A DNA stretch of 64,000 bases from Dimorphilus gyrociliatus (Eukaryota; Annelida; Polychaeta; Dinophilidae): assembly GCA_904063045.1 (NCBI GenBank), contig CAJFCJ010000003.1, forward strand, positions 1,860,001-1,924,000, given 5' to 3'. Both the position numbers and the translations under genes were made by a program. Of this stretch, positions 11,722 through 24,347 are shown piece after piece. Each line of letters starts with the position of its first letter. The stretch's first letter is position 1. The notes beneath the pieces are model-generated. The model had not been told where the DNA came from, did not search any database, and saw only the letters and a list, made by a program, of their open reading frames with translations.

Positions 11722-13437
11722 TTTTGTCTGAGCATTAAATGTTCGAATGAATTGATATTTGTAATTTTGCACCGTAAATTGATTATCACTAGCATTAGCA
11801 CAAACATAACGCATCAATAAAAAACTGTTGACCATTTTCCTCTCTACAGGTATATTGTCTACGACCATTTGAAATAAAGGAAAATAAGGATATTTCATGG
11901 ACACCCTCATTTAAAAAAAGAAAACGCAAGAAAACAACAAAATTTAATCATGCATAATCTTGAAAAATTTTACTTTTTGCACTCCTGTGTGTCTGACTGT
12001 TACTTTTCCAATTCAAACTATCGTGTCCTTACAAATCTCCATTATTTGGAGAGCTGTTATAGTAAATCGATTTTATGTAGATGACCTTTTTACGTCTTCT
12101 ATATATATATAATTAGGTTTAATGTTAATATTAATCAAACCCATCTAACCCGTGTACTTTAAAGAAAAAAAATGATGAATTCTTTATACTCTAATTGGAA
12201 TAATGTCCCTAAGCCTAAATATACAAGTATCTACAATGTTTATAACAACAAAATTGAGCTCAGAAAATCAATCCGAAATTTATAGTCTCGGGTAAGAGCA
12301 ATGATTATTTTAGTTTGCAACTGGCTGAAACATAAATCAAATTTATTATTAAACTTTGAAACAAAAATTGAAAAATGTGGTATTTTGAAAAGTTTATTTC
12401 TTAAATTTTTAGCAATTACCAAAATTTCCAATCTCATGAATAATTTATACATAGTTATCACAAAAACGCTACTAAAATTCATGGTAAGTGGGTTTGAATA
12501 ACATGTTTGAAAAATTTCCGTTGTATTTATTGATACATAATTGAAATTCAGTATTACTGTATTATGTGTTGTATTGAATAAAGTAAAACATATGGAGAAT
12601 TGAGATATTCTATGTTTTGAGCTCGGAGAATATAGGCCACTACATAAATCTCATTAACTACAAGTCTTACTCCTAATTCAAAAGAATATTGTGCTTAATA
12701 TTAATACTATGCCATTATTATCTTTTTAAGAACTGAAAAACTTGAATAATAATAATTTATGAACATAATACATTACTTATAGGTTAGCATTATACTTCAG
12801 TTTCTATTATGATGAATAAAAGATGTAAAATAGAATTTACTATTAATTATTAGCTAAATAGCTCCGTCATACAAATATACCTTTGACTACAAAAACTCAG
12901 CAGAAGACAGTTGTGAAATTTAATCAAATGTAGAAAGAATGTTTTATATGTCATCTATACTTAATTTTATGAAGTCGACTCTATAAGAAAATTATGCTGA
13001 TTATTTTTAAATAAGAAAGCGATTAATGAATACTTGATAAAGTATTTTTTTTATTAAGAAAGTAACTGTTGGTGTTGTTTATGCTAACCCCGTTAAAAAA
13101 GCTTGGATGCTTTGGTTCTGAATGTGAACACACAATATTTGTTATTTTATTTATCTTTTAAAAGTATTACAAACTTTTAGTCAAGTCTCGTATATTGGTA
13201 AAGAAATTATATTAGAATATACTGTTCAAAGAAATACAGAAATAAAATAGCTCCGTATCTATTTTAAAATTTTAGAGCTAAGCGAATAAAATGAATGATT
13301 TTTTATAATACTGAGACAAAATCATGGGCGATTTAGAGCCAATATAGGTGAAGACTCTAACTTTAAATTTGACAGTAAGAATTTAACAGTAAAAATAAAA
13401 GATAAAATTGGTTAGCTACAATTAGAGAATGATATAG
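11722..13437. other. Gene-poor AT-rich stretch after Slo1
   Basis: This 1.7 kb lies between the Slo1 stop and the Neuralized stop. It holds only short AT-driven ORFs without recognisable similarity. It probably contains the 3' UTRs of both convergent genes. A short (TA)n run lies near 12100. No RNA gene was seen. Confidence 0.5.
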
Positions 13438-15919
13438 TTAGGTTCTGTAAGTCATAATTACATCAGTGATTTTTTCCCTACAAATGGGGCATAAACCACT
13501 ATTGTTTTTGATGTCTAGTCCGCATTTGAAACAAACGCAAAGATGTCCACATTTGTATATGACACAATTGACATCAGCTTCAAAGCATACAGAACATTCG
13601 TTGTTAGCATTATCATTAGCTTCTTCGCTATCAGCAACCACTCTATTGCTATTTATCGGCAATGGAGAATATTCCATGTCTAATGCCTGTGAAGAAGTGT
13701 TAGGTGATAAAGAATCTCTCTGAGAAGAGCTGTTACTTGGTCTTGGAGGAACAGGAGGAAGTGGTGGTTGTCTTCGAGGAGGACGTTGAGGAGGAGCCTG
13801 CCTCGACGGTCTTGGAGGAAGTGCTGGTGTAGAAGAAACAACTTGAGGAGGAGGAGGTAAATTCACAGTTTGGGGTTGAAGTGGCAAAGATTGCGAATTT
13901 TCTACTCTAAGAGATGCCGAGCTAGTTGTACTAGATACTGGAATTTGCACTCCCAAGCATTTTAACGCTATAGTACAACCATACATATCAAAGAAAACCC
14001 AAAAGTCTGCTGTGGCATCTACATGCAAGAGAGTCGTTTGATTACCCCCGTTTTTACAAAATTTTACTTCACCGGTAGATGATTTTAAAAATGATAATTC
14101 ATCTCCTGCCTCTGGTTTAGCTACAACGTCTTTATTAACAATCCAATATTCTAATCTGTTAAGCAATTCGTCAGCGTCTTCCGGTAATTCATTGGGATCT
14201 ATATCAGAGGGATTACAGGTTGTTAATCCAAATGTTAAACCTCCTGAAAATGCCGGATCAATTGCCAATACTTGAACTACTAAACGTTCACCAGCCTCCA
14301 GAGGTCGGCCGGTAAACACATAAGCATTACAATATTCGGCTTGGACCCTCAGAGCGGTTCGTCGATCTTCAGATATGTTCGCATGTTTGCCTTTCTGATG
14401 ATGCCATTCCATAGGTCTCAAAGATGCTAGAGAGTGATGTCGGATAGGCAAATCAAGTATTGGTCTCGTGTGTGTAATATTTTGGACATTATTCAGCAGT
14501 GTTCGTTCTCCTGAAAATAGAATACAGAAATTATTATATTAATGTTATATTATATATATTAAAAAGCACTAGTTAAAATGTTTACTTACTCAGCGGACTA
14601 CATGGATTATGCTCTAGATCTAATGAATGAAACGTCTTTACTTTTTTTTTTAATTTTATTAATGATTTTATTTTTTGGGAAGTTTTCGAGCTCATATCTC
14701 CTACTAAATGAAGCGTGCAAAAATCATCGGATAGCTTGGATAATGATTTTTCTTGAGATTTTAGACAGTGCATCTGATGTTTTTTACTTTTCCACATTTC
14801 ATAGCTTAGAACGATATTATCAAATTTTCGTAAGATTATGAAAAAGAGGATTCTGAAAAACTGCTTATAAACGACTCCAAAGTATTTTCAAGTTACAATA
14901 AATAAAATATCTCATCAATGTAAGCTATTTTACAATACTGCCATTTGCAATATCGATTAATTCTAAGGTTTACTGACTCAACATCACCTGACGGATTTCG
15001 TGCAAGCTTAAAAAATATAGATGGCACCAGATAACATAATTTTAAATGTAAACCAAAATAATTCATCTGACATGTCTTTACATTCGTAAAGATTCAACTA
15101 AAATTCTTTCAAAAAATAAAGTTCAGAGCTTGCTATACAAAAATTGGGTATTACTTTTTAGAAGTTACTGATTAACTTTGTCAACTAGCTGACTAAATTT
15201 TACATTTCTTAAGTATAATCGTATGAGTGCACATCATAACCTGATTGATATATCTTGACTGATTACGTTGTGACAACAAACTCTTTTGAGGTCTTGGAGA
15301 TATGGATCAAAGGGGTTATTTTATCAATGAAAAGCTGATACTTACTTACTAACTCCACAACCGTTGTATTACCATAAATATCGATAAGAGGCCAAAGCGG
15401 TTTTGACGTATCAACTCCTGAGAAGAACAGTCCTTGAGACACATTGTCAACAGAATAGTGAACATCTCCAGACTCATTCGCGAAATAAGAAAGTATAGCT
15501 CCCTGTATCGCCATTCTTTCAGGAAGAGCTTTGGCCCAGAATTGTCCCTGAATATTTGTTAGATCCGGACAAGCATATCTGGGAAGTGTAGTAGCGTTAA
15601 TGGTTTCTGGATTTTTACAAGTAAATCCAAAACGGAGAACTCCCGACCAGTTTGTAGCAACTAAAGCCAATCGAATAGTTACATGTTCTCCAATCCGAAC
15701 AGGACGATTACCAAAACATATGCCTTTGCAGAATGATTCTAGTCGGCGAGCAGTTCCACCGTCCACTTGAACATTGTCACTGTGACAAGTAGGATGAAAT
15801 TGCAGCGGTTGTGGAGTTTGATAATCCGATCCGATTCCTATAGAAAGAACTTTATAACCGCTTTTTCCGCATATGAAGTCAATCTTACCTTTCGTCGATT
15901 TTTCGTTTGTGTTACCCAT
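13438..15919 (-). CDS. neur/NEURL1: Neuralized E3 ubiquitin ligase (two NHR domains + C-terminal RING)
   Basis: Exon 1 is 15346-15919 and exon 2 is 13438-14510; they join in frame to 548 aa across an 835-bp intron. The first NHR domain is in exon 1 (residues about 35-190: FHPTCHSDNV, FGNRPV, WSGVLRFGFT). The second is in exon 2 (FTGRPLEAGE, GGLTFGLTTC, FWVFFDMYG). A Pro-rich linker of about 100 aa with PPxP motifs follows, then a C3HC4 RING with Cys/His spacing NECSVCFEA...CGHLCVCFKC...CPIC. The N terminus MGNTNEKS is a candidate N-myristoylation site, as in vertebrate NEURL1. Neuralized ubiquitinates Notch ligands (Delta/Jagged) and promotes their endocytosis at the plasma membrane. A possible 5' UTR splice donor lies near 16137. 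The intron is long for this genome. Confidence 0.95.
14511..15345 (-). other. Long intron of the Neuralized gene
   Basis: An 835-bp intron separates the two NHR-coding exons. It is many times longer than the roughly 50-bp introns typical here. The 87-aa hydrophobic ORF on the + strand at 14578-14841 lies in it and has no supporting similarity. I see no nested gene. Confidence 0.6.
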
Positions 15920-16601
15920 TATTTCAGGAGCTTGATCACATGATTGTTAGAAAGATTTTCAAATTCTATGTGAAAATATCTAGATAAAATTTGCGATTGA
16001 TTCAAGAGAATCTTTCAATTTGTGTAAAAATACTGCAATTTCGCCCTTTCATAATTGAGGTTCAGCATTCAATTTTTTAACCACTTGACAACAGCTATTT
16101 TTTTCCACAAAAACTACAAATAAAAATATTTCTTACCTGAATGCACCAAAGATTTATTTAAAACTGTTCATATATTTAATAATAGTAGATGACCGGTTAC
16201 CACCAGATCATTACTGACTTCCTTGTTCTTATGCACATGCGCAGTGGACGCAGTGCAAAATGCGGTTCTATGTTGACAAATAAGATTTATTTAACATCAC
16301 TATGTACATATTTAGAGCTTGTTTGTTAAAATAATTCGTTAAGTTAATCTTAGTGAATCTAAAATTTATTGCTAAGAAAGCAAATAAAAAATGTTCACAT
16401 ATAATTGCACTAAAATAACTAAAGAATGACTAAAAAATTATTACGCGCTGAAGCAATCATTTTTGCAGGCACAATAATGATTCAGTATTTATCGAAAAGT
16501 ATATTTCTGTATTTAATTCTTCTACCTATCTAAATCTGAGATACTATTTGAATGTAACTAATTCTTATACTTCAGCAGTTCTTCAAGGTTAAATCTAACT
16601 T
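15920..16601. other. Promoter/5' region of Neuralized and gap to CISD3
   Basis: This is an AT-rich gap apart from a short GC-richer stretch around 16185-16270 that carries the NRF1-like element listed separately. No ORF or RNA gene was seen. Confidence 0.5.
16233..16247 (+). promoter_or_regulatory. NRF1-like palindromic element upstream of Neuralized
   Basis: The sequence GCACATGCGCAGTGG sits about 310 bp upstream of the Neuralized ATG. Its last 11 bases, ATGCGCAGTGG, are identical to the end of the element upstream of PASK. NRF1 recognises GCGCATGCGC-type palindromes. Confidence 0.5.
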
Positions 16602-17038
16602 TCAGAAATCAGGAATCCATCCACAACTTGAACATAGCTTCTTAGATGAGCAATGGGTTCGACAACAGTTAGTTTTTCTCCTTATGACTTCCTCTGGAAG
16701 ATTAACATGAGTTCCATCGCAATATGGAGGCGATTTGGTATATTTACATGAACATATTGCGTGGATTGATTGATCCTTAGGAACTGTCCATTTTAACGGC
16801 TTGAATGGTGTTCCAATATGAGACCCATCACACCAAGGCTGCTTTTTACTCAATCCACAAGTACACCAAAGCTTTTGCTCGCCTTTTTTCAATCCACGAA
16901 CGGTTGATGGTCCATACTGAAAAATTAGGCTATTATGAATAAGTAAAATATTTATTAAATATAAAGCAATACGACAGTCGGAACTGAAGGATAAATGCTA
17001 TGTTCTATAGTTTCTGAATCCTCACTTTGGGCTTTCAT
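16602..17038 (-). CDS. CISD3: CISD3-like iron-sulfur protein with two CDGSH domains
   Basis: Exon 1 (16973-17038) and exon 2 (16602-16916) give 126 aa. Two CDGSH-type 2Fe-2S motifs are visible: WCTCGLSKKQPWCDGSH and ICSCKYTKSPPYCDGTH. Each has the three Cys and one His ligand arrangement. Two tandem motifs without a transmembrane anchor define the mitochondrial-matrix CISD3 (MiNT) type, in contrast to CISD1/2. The role is iron-sulfur and redox homeostasis. The N terminus (MKAQSEDSETIEH) is acidic and is not a typical mitochondrial presequence, so an alternative first exon or different localisation is possible. The C-terminal tail contains a further five cysteines (NCCRTHCSSKKLCSSC). Confidence 0.9.
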
Positions 17039-17500
17039 TTTCGAACTACACTCCAAAATTCACCAGTTTTCTCAAACAATAGGCTTAGTCTAACATTTCG
17101 TTTGTTCAAGGTCTTTAATGAGTTTTTAAATAAATTTTAGTTGATGAGATTAGAAAATCGTGTGCGAATCAAGTGCAAATGTTTGAAACTTTTCATTTTG
17201 ATTGATGAATATTGTTTGATGGTCGATTTAACGGTTTCATGACTACATGAAAAATCTACTGCAAAAAATATACTAATATTTTTCCTAACCTAAGTTAAAG
17301 CTAAAATGTTTTTGATAATTTATCATATCAGATAATTAGAGATAAATTTCTCAAATCTTATTTAAATTTTACAGCCAAAATCAATCACAGTTAAAACCAA
17401 ACAAAAAATGTAAAAAATTTGTAGACAGATCTAGGACGGATCTTTTCCAGAGGGAATTACAATCAGTGCTTATAAAAATCACTTCATTGTTTTTTAATAA

Positions 17501-20500
17501 TCAAGTTGCGGCAATTTCTTTTTCTTTATCCTCTGTCAATCTTGATTTTCCAGCTATACCTCTTGGAGAGGAAGGAGTAGAAGGATTCGAAAATGACCTT
17601 GGCGATATTTTGTTGGGAAGTAGCGAAGTAATGTTAGCAGCCGAAGACAGGGATCTATTTAACTAAAAAATTATCTGCATAATAAATTGTTTTTTAATAG
17701 AGGACGAGACTACCTCTCTTTCTCTTTCTGCCTGGTACTCCTTTAAGATTCTATCCAGATTATGCTTTTGCCTTGACAAAGAGTTAATTCTTTCTTGAAG
17801 GGTAGAGTTTTCATCCTCTAAAAATTTGGCCCTAACCTGAAGAATTGACAGATTTCTTCCTTGATCTCGTATACTTTCCTCTTGCTCAGTAACCCTATTT
17901 TTTATTTATTTAGAGTATGAAGATATGAGGCAAAAAGAAATATTTACTTTAATAGCAATTCCCTTTTTTCATCGGCTGCTGCCTTTACATTGACTTGGTT
18001 TTCTGTCCATTTAGAAGATTCTGAAACATATTCACTCCGAGACAATTTAAGTTCTGAGTGTAACCGTTCTATTTCAGACTTAAGTTTTGCTTTCTCCTTG
18101 GTAAAAGTATCTCTAAGGAAAAAAATTTCAATATAATAAACTTGTAAGCAATGAATATTTTGAAGTAACTTTGCTTTGGCTAATTTAAGAAGGGTTTTTT
18201 CTTTTAATTGATCGTATTTTTTAGATAGTTCTTCATTTGAATTCACAAGAGATAGATTTTGGTTTTCCAAACTCTCCAATTGTTTTTCCAAGTTGATCAT
18301 TTTGTTGTGGAGCTCTTGCTTCTCCATTTCTTTTGATTGACGCTATTTATTTTATTAGCATTTTAAATCGACAATTTACTTGTAACAATATAGACATACC
18401 AAACTGGAAACTGAAACTGTTTGTGCTTTCATGTTTTCTAGTCGTTTTTCCAAATCAAGAAGCATTTTTTGTAGTTGGCAATTTTCTGCGGATGTTTGTG
18501 ATTCTTTTTGGCGAAGACAAGCAAGCTCTTTATTAATATTTTCATTCTCCGCAAATATGACTCCCCTATTGAAAAATTTGAATTTCTTGGAGTTAGTAAG
18601 AGTGATAAAATTTTTAGATATCAGAATTTGCAACCTTTTTGACTTCTCATCTGATAATTGCTGTTTAAGAGAAGATACCTCCTTATTCTTCACTTGTAAA
18701 TCCTCCTTAATGACACTTAGTTCCTTCAATTGTGTTTCTCGGTCTTGCAAACTCACAAGCGTTTTTGTTAAATCCCTTTGCAATTGCTCTGACTACGATT
18801 TGTAAATTTATTTCAAATTAAAATTTCAATGAAAAAATACTTTTTCTTGTAACTCTTTTAGTTCTTGTTGAGTATTTTTGAGAGCTAATGTGGTATCAGC
18901 AGAACGCTGTTCCATTAAATTTTCAGTCTGCTTTTTCGTTTGCGTGTTCTATTGATAATTTGAAAAGACTGTTGAGTAGGAGGTATTGATAATGCTTACC
19001 ATCATCAGTTCAGATTCTAAATGTTGATTAGCAGTTTCCAATTCATCAATATGATTTTCCAATTCTTCCTTTTTCTCAGAAGTCTGCAAAAAAAGTTTGA
19101 AATATTCTCTGATTGCAAAAAATTTACACACATTTTCCAATTTAACTTGAATAAAATCGCATTTTCTCTCCAACTCCAATCTCAAATCTCTTTCAGCTTT
19201 ATAGTTTTCTTGTGATTTTTCGATTTCAGCATAACACTTTTGTAGTTCGGTTTCAGCTTCAATTAAATGCTAAACGAGACAACATAAAACTATATTTGTC
19301 ATTTAAAATTGCTAAATACTTTTTGGGTTGTTTCCAGTTTATCACATAAATTATCGGACTTAACCGACAAGTGTTCAATTTGCTGTTCATATTCGTCTTT
19401 GCTTTCCTCCAAATCATCAATTAATTGTCTGACTTTTTTTTCACTTTCTCTCTGAATTTTATAACGTCATACAATATACAGTCGCTAATTAGATTTTATT
19501 AACTACTTTTTCTACTTGAAGTGTTTCGACAGATTGCTTTCTTTCCTCTTCAAGCTGTCCAAGTTTAGTTACCAAAACGTTAATTTCCGCGCTCATTTGC
19601 GTCTTTTCTTCTGTAAATTGGTGGTTTTCTTTTTGAATTTGTTCTCTTTCCTCTAAATTGATTACATATTAAAATAAATTTTTGATACAACTTGTTAACT
19701 GAACCTTTATTTTTCTCTTTTTCATATTGAAGACTCTTTTCAGCTTCTAAATGTTGAACCATAGTTTCAGATAATTGCTTTGCAAGTGCTTGATTATCTT
19801 CCTCTAGCTGACTGAGAGCTTTTGTTAAGTGTTCAACACGAGTCTGTTTCTCCTCTAAAGTAGCCACCAAATCAAATTTTTCTTTATCACTTTGCTCCAA
19901 TTTTGCAAAGGTCTCTTTAAAATTTTGTTTCGAGATTTGAAACTCTTTTTCAAGTGACTTAAATTCATCTTGTTGCTGATCCAATTTAGAGAGCACTAGC
20001 TGATATTTGAAAAGATATATTTTAAATGTACTTTCTATTAAGAAACAAATAGAACCTTTTTTTCTTCACAAAGCTTTGAAAGTTTAGTCTCTATTTTAAG
20101 TTTCGAGTCGATTTCATCTTCTTTTAGAACGGTTGCCTCATTAAGTTTTTCAACAAGCGTCTTAATTTGCTCCTCTTTATCTTGCACTTCCTTTAAATAG
20201 TAAATTTTCAACTTAATCTAGATTAGGATTCAATCAATGAGCGAACTTACCAAAATTTTGTCTTTTTCATGAGTTTCTAACAGAATTTCCTTGTCCTTTA
20301 AGGCATCTTCTAAGCCACTTGTTCTTTGAATTAAACTCTGAAGCTATTAAGATGAGATAGAATTAACAACTAATTACATTATGATTACGGCTCTCACTCT
20401 TTCTTCGAATGTAACTTCTTTTAAAAGTGCATCCTCTTTTAATTTGATAATTTTATCCTCCAAGTCTTTTATTTTCTCTTCTAAACCTTTTTTTACATTC

Positions 20501-22239
20501 CGCTCTGAGTCCGTTTCTTCCTTAGAAACGCGTAACTCCTCGTCCATTTCTTCTAATTCAGCACGTAATTCATTGACGTCTTTCTGCCAACGACTCTTTA
20601 TTTTCTCTCCTGTTGACTTCAAATTTTTCTGGAAGAAAATAGCTTTATTAAACAATTCACAGTGCGATTATATAATAACAGTCTGTATAGAGAGCATTTT
20701 CTCTCTTTCATACGTATCTTCCATCTGTTTTTCAGCAAATTCTACTCTCATTTCAAGCCGCCTCTTATCTTCTAAAACTTTCGCATAGTCAGCTTCTAGT
20801 TCCTCTACTTTGCAGCGAGCTTGAGAAACAGAATTTCGAAGACCATTATTAGTCTTTTCAAGATCTTCTATTTTTTCATCTGTCGTTTCCTTTAGCTCTT
20901 TTAGCTCTTTTTTTGTGAAGTTAAACTAAAGAGCATCCAAATAAGAGGTAGGTAAGTATAGTAATTAATTTGTCTTACTTTAGTCGATAATTTACTATTT
21001 TCTCGATCTAATTCCTTAATTTTCCCTTTCAATTCATCTAAGTCATCTGAGGAAAGAACAGCAGCTAAGGCAGCAGGAGTTTGCGGTCCCTGAAGAGAGC
21101 CTCTTCTGGGTTCATTAATCAAGTCTAAAAAATGTATTTGAAAATTTGTGTTCGAATTATTAAAAGAATTTAAAATACTTTTTTTTTGTAATTTTTCGTT
21201 TTGATCTCGTATATCTTTTAACTCCTCTTGATACCTGTTTATCTGATTTATAAATTGACAATACTTCTTGTTTAAAAGAGGAATATATAATACCTTTTGC
21301 GATTGATCATTAATAATGTTTTGCATCTTTTCATTTTCACTAATAATAGAATTTATCTAATTTCGGATAAAAAAAATAAAATTGATGTAAAAATTTAAAA
21401 ATTTAAAACCTCTTCCTCGTGAGCTTGCTTTATTTCTTCTTTATCTATTCTGATGGAAGCTCGCTGTTCATTAAGTTCTTTTTCAAATCGCTTTCTTTCA
21501 GCATCCAATATTGACTGTAGATGCTCAGTATGCATCTCAGATTTCGAATCCATCTGAAACTCAATTTTGTAAGGTAAACAACTACATAAATCGATGTAGT
21601 TACTCACAACAGAGTCAGCCCTACTAGATTCAATAACTTGCAAATCATCGAATAACTTAGCCCTTTCGACTAATAGGTAAGCAATTTGCTCATTCACAGG
21701 AGAATCAGCTATCTCGTTTAAGTTTTCAGTGATTAGCATTGTTCGAATATCATCAGATGATTCCTCTAACAAAAATATTAATTTAAAATTATTTTTTGTT
21801 AATTACTGTACAACTTAGCATTCTGTTTTCTTGTTTAAGCGCTTCATTTTCTTTTTCAAAGTCAGACGTAAGAGCTTCTCTTTCATCTGTAAGCTTTCTA
21901 ATATGTTCAACATAATTTTCAACTTCTTTCATTTCAATCTCATGTTTTTCTTCGATATCGCTCTTTTCATTCTGAAAATTTTAGTCCCATAACTTGCTTT
22001 TATAATAATCACTCCTCTTTAACAATGTTTATTGATTTGCAAATTTTGACAATACAGCGCGGCTTTAATTTACCGGACACGTGCATGTTCTGGCATGTAT
22101 GAAATGCTGAAAGTCACAATTAACAAACCTCTAATTTATTTATTATTTGCCATAACTTAGGAAGTAGTTGATCTATCTCATTTTCTTCTTCTATGCCTCT
22201 TTCTTTCAACTTTGTCCATATAACTTCAATTTTTTCCAT
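17501..22239 (-). CDS. Large coiled-coil protein of unknown identity with Ser/Pro-rich tail
   Basis: The start is at ATG 22239 (MEKIEVIWTKLKERGIEEEN). The gene continues through some twenty short exons with introns of about 50 bp to the stop at 17501-17503. Almost the whole protein (estimated 1250-1350 aa) is Glu/Lys/Leu/Gln heptad coiled coil resembling golgins, myosin tails or centrosomal rods. Non-coil landmarks are an N-terminal ADSPVNEQIAYLLVERAKL segment, a break with PRRGSLQGPQTPAALAA (about 21050-21110), and the C-terminal tail SPRSFSNPSTPSSPRG with several S-P sites. It is likely a structural or scaffolding protein of the cytoskeleton, Golgi or centrosome, but I cannot assign an orthologue. 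Exon limits inside the coil are approximate. Confidence 0.75.
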
Positions 22240-22802
22240 TCTTCTGGATCCGATTTTCAGTACAAATTGTCCCCAGCTTTCGCGTTTTATTATTATAATG
22301 TGAAACTTATAACATAATCTTATTTAGGAACCAAGTACCACAGTTTCTGAAAAAGGTAACAAAACTTCAATTACGAGAGAATTCTACAAACAAGGGTTAA
22401 CTAAAAGCAGTGTTCAGATTTTCAGAAAAAATATAGACTGGTTTCTGGTCGATTCTTAGTCTAAATATTTACATATTCCTAAATTTTATCAAGATTCCGT
22501 AAGATTACTATTCTGATCTTACGTACATCTTAGTGTACAATTATCAAATATCAATCTAATAACAATTGGTCCCTAGTGTTGTAAAATATTGTCGATACTT
22601 CATGAAAGAATAAGGATATTTCTTTCGAATCGCCAGTACTATTATTATTTTTATTAATATAATGTAGCAAAAACAAATCCATATTATCTGCATAAATTCT
22701 TTCAGAACAGTCTCCACATGATTTCACGCATACCATAATTTAGTGATAACCGAAATTTAAGCATACAGTTCTTCAAATCTGTCGTCTCTATATTTACAGA
22801 AA
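22240..22802. other. Divergent promoter region between coiled-coil gene and C1orf52 homologue
   Basis: This gap of 560 bp separates two head-to-head genes. A 61-aa minus-strand ORF at 22551-22736 has no support. Nothing else was recognised. Confidence 0.5.
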
Positions 22803-23305
22803 ATGGACCAGCCTCTAAAATCCAAGCCAGTATTAGGTTTCTTTAGTGAATGCGATGATTTAAATAGTCAGAGTTCGTCTGATGATGAAAATCAATCGAC
22901 AACTTCTGTGAAACAAATTGACATAGAGAAAAAGAAGGGTAACGATAATAGGCTTCCCCCACCGACTGAGCTCTTCTCTAATGTTAAAGCACCTTCATTC
23001 TTAAGAGAATCAGCTAAGAAATCTGTAGACTGGGATAATTTAAGCAGGTGTATAATAAAACAAAAAGAGGGTATTGAAATAACATCAAAAGCTTCTCTTA
23101 ACAACATGCCGCCACCAAAAAGTTATTCCTCGGAGACTGGAAAATTAAAACCTACTTTAGGAGACAATTCTACTCAGCAAAAAAGAAGACCTGAAACAAT
23201 TATCGATGGTAAGAGTATTTCCATTAATAGGTATAAACACTCATTAAATTTTCTTCTGTAGATGATTTAGAAGTGAAAAGAAAACGCAAGAGAGATTCTG
23301 ACTGA
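22803..23305 (+). CDS. UPF0690 / C1orf52 homologue
   Basis: Two exons (22803-23208 and 23262-23305) encode 149 aa. The core LPPPTELFSNVKAPSFL, then SVDWDNLSR, then MPPPKSY matches the vertebrate C1orf52 (UPF0690, also called BAG) pattern of PPPxELF..V..P.FL, DW and PPPxxY. The N terminus is acidic and serine-rich. The C terminus is a basic KRKRKRDSD, which could be a nuclear localisation signal. Molecular function is unknown; the vertebrate protein binds RNA in large-scale screens and interacts with BCL10. Confidence 0.8.
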
Positions 23306-24347
23306 AGGCTGAAATGATGTGATTACATAGTGAATACTATTGAATTTAGCTCCACTCAGTTTATCAGCAAGTCACAGGAAAAAGTCTGGTCTCTAGACAA
23401 AAAACAGATGTCAATTTAAACAAAGTTATACCGTATCCACTCAATAAACTACATCTGCACAAGTATTTGAATATTAACCATAATATGTTTATTATGAATT
23501 TGCTGAAGGACTATTCTGCAAAATTTTCAATATTACTACGTATAGACAGCCACATACTATACATTGATTGCCAAGATAAGTGCATTATCCAACTGTAATA
23601 GGATTTCCGAGTAAAATATATTATCTAATTAGTTATTAAGGATACTTAAAAACTCAAAAACTTTGTCGACGTTTATATAATATTTAATACACATAAATAA
23701 AAATATCAGTGTTGAATAAAGGGACATTGAGACAACAATGTGAGAAGTTTAGGCTTCTTCTACAGCTCTCCAATATGTATTGGAAATACATTTTGTGGAG
23801 AAAGTTTAATTTTCATACACGGACTTTTGATTCATTACTACAGAATTTTTCGACAAAATTTTTTAGAGCAAATTAAATATAAATTCTTTGATGAAGGCTT
23901 GTAACAATTCATACATTTTTTTATATAATAATTTTTCCAAATCTTGCTTTAGTCATGTAGTAGTAACACATTTATTAGTTTGTTTTATATTCTACTAATA
24001 ATTGAGTTTAGTTTATTGTATTGTTTTATTGGCCAGCAATAATCAGGTATTGCGCTGCACAGTATTACATTTTAAGTAATATAATATAAAGCTTGATGCA
24101 TCAAAAAGTAACTAACCAGATAATATTCCTAACTCGTTGTTAACCATACTGGGTGATATAAAAACTCATAACTTCAAATGCTTCTGCACTCTTTATTTTA
24201 AATTAACAATCAATGTCAACATGAAGGAATGACAATTGTAGCTTGTATATTTTGCTGAAATTGAAACACAGGTTGAAAATTTTTCATTCAGACAATGATA
24301 GGAGATACATATCATCTCTGCTATCAAGTCTTGTTTACTACTTTGCT
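23306..24347. other. Convergent 3' intergenic region
   Basis: About 1 kb of AT-rich DNA lies between the C1orf52 and HSF stops. Several AATAAA/AATAAT-type polyadenylation signals occur on both strands. No ORF above 60 codons, RNA gene or repeat was seen. Confidence 0.5.

Noticed and set aside
12240-12501. Opposing short ORFs after Slo1
   Set aside because: Mirror ORFs in low-complexity AT-rich sequence; no support.
14578-14841. Hydrophobic 87-aa ORF on the + strand
   Set aside because: It lies within the Neuralized intron in AT-rich DNA, shows no domain, and its composition fits chance.
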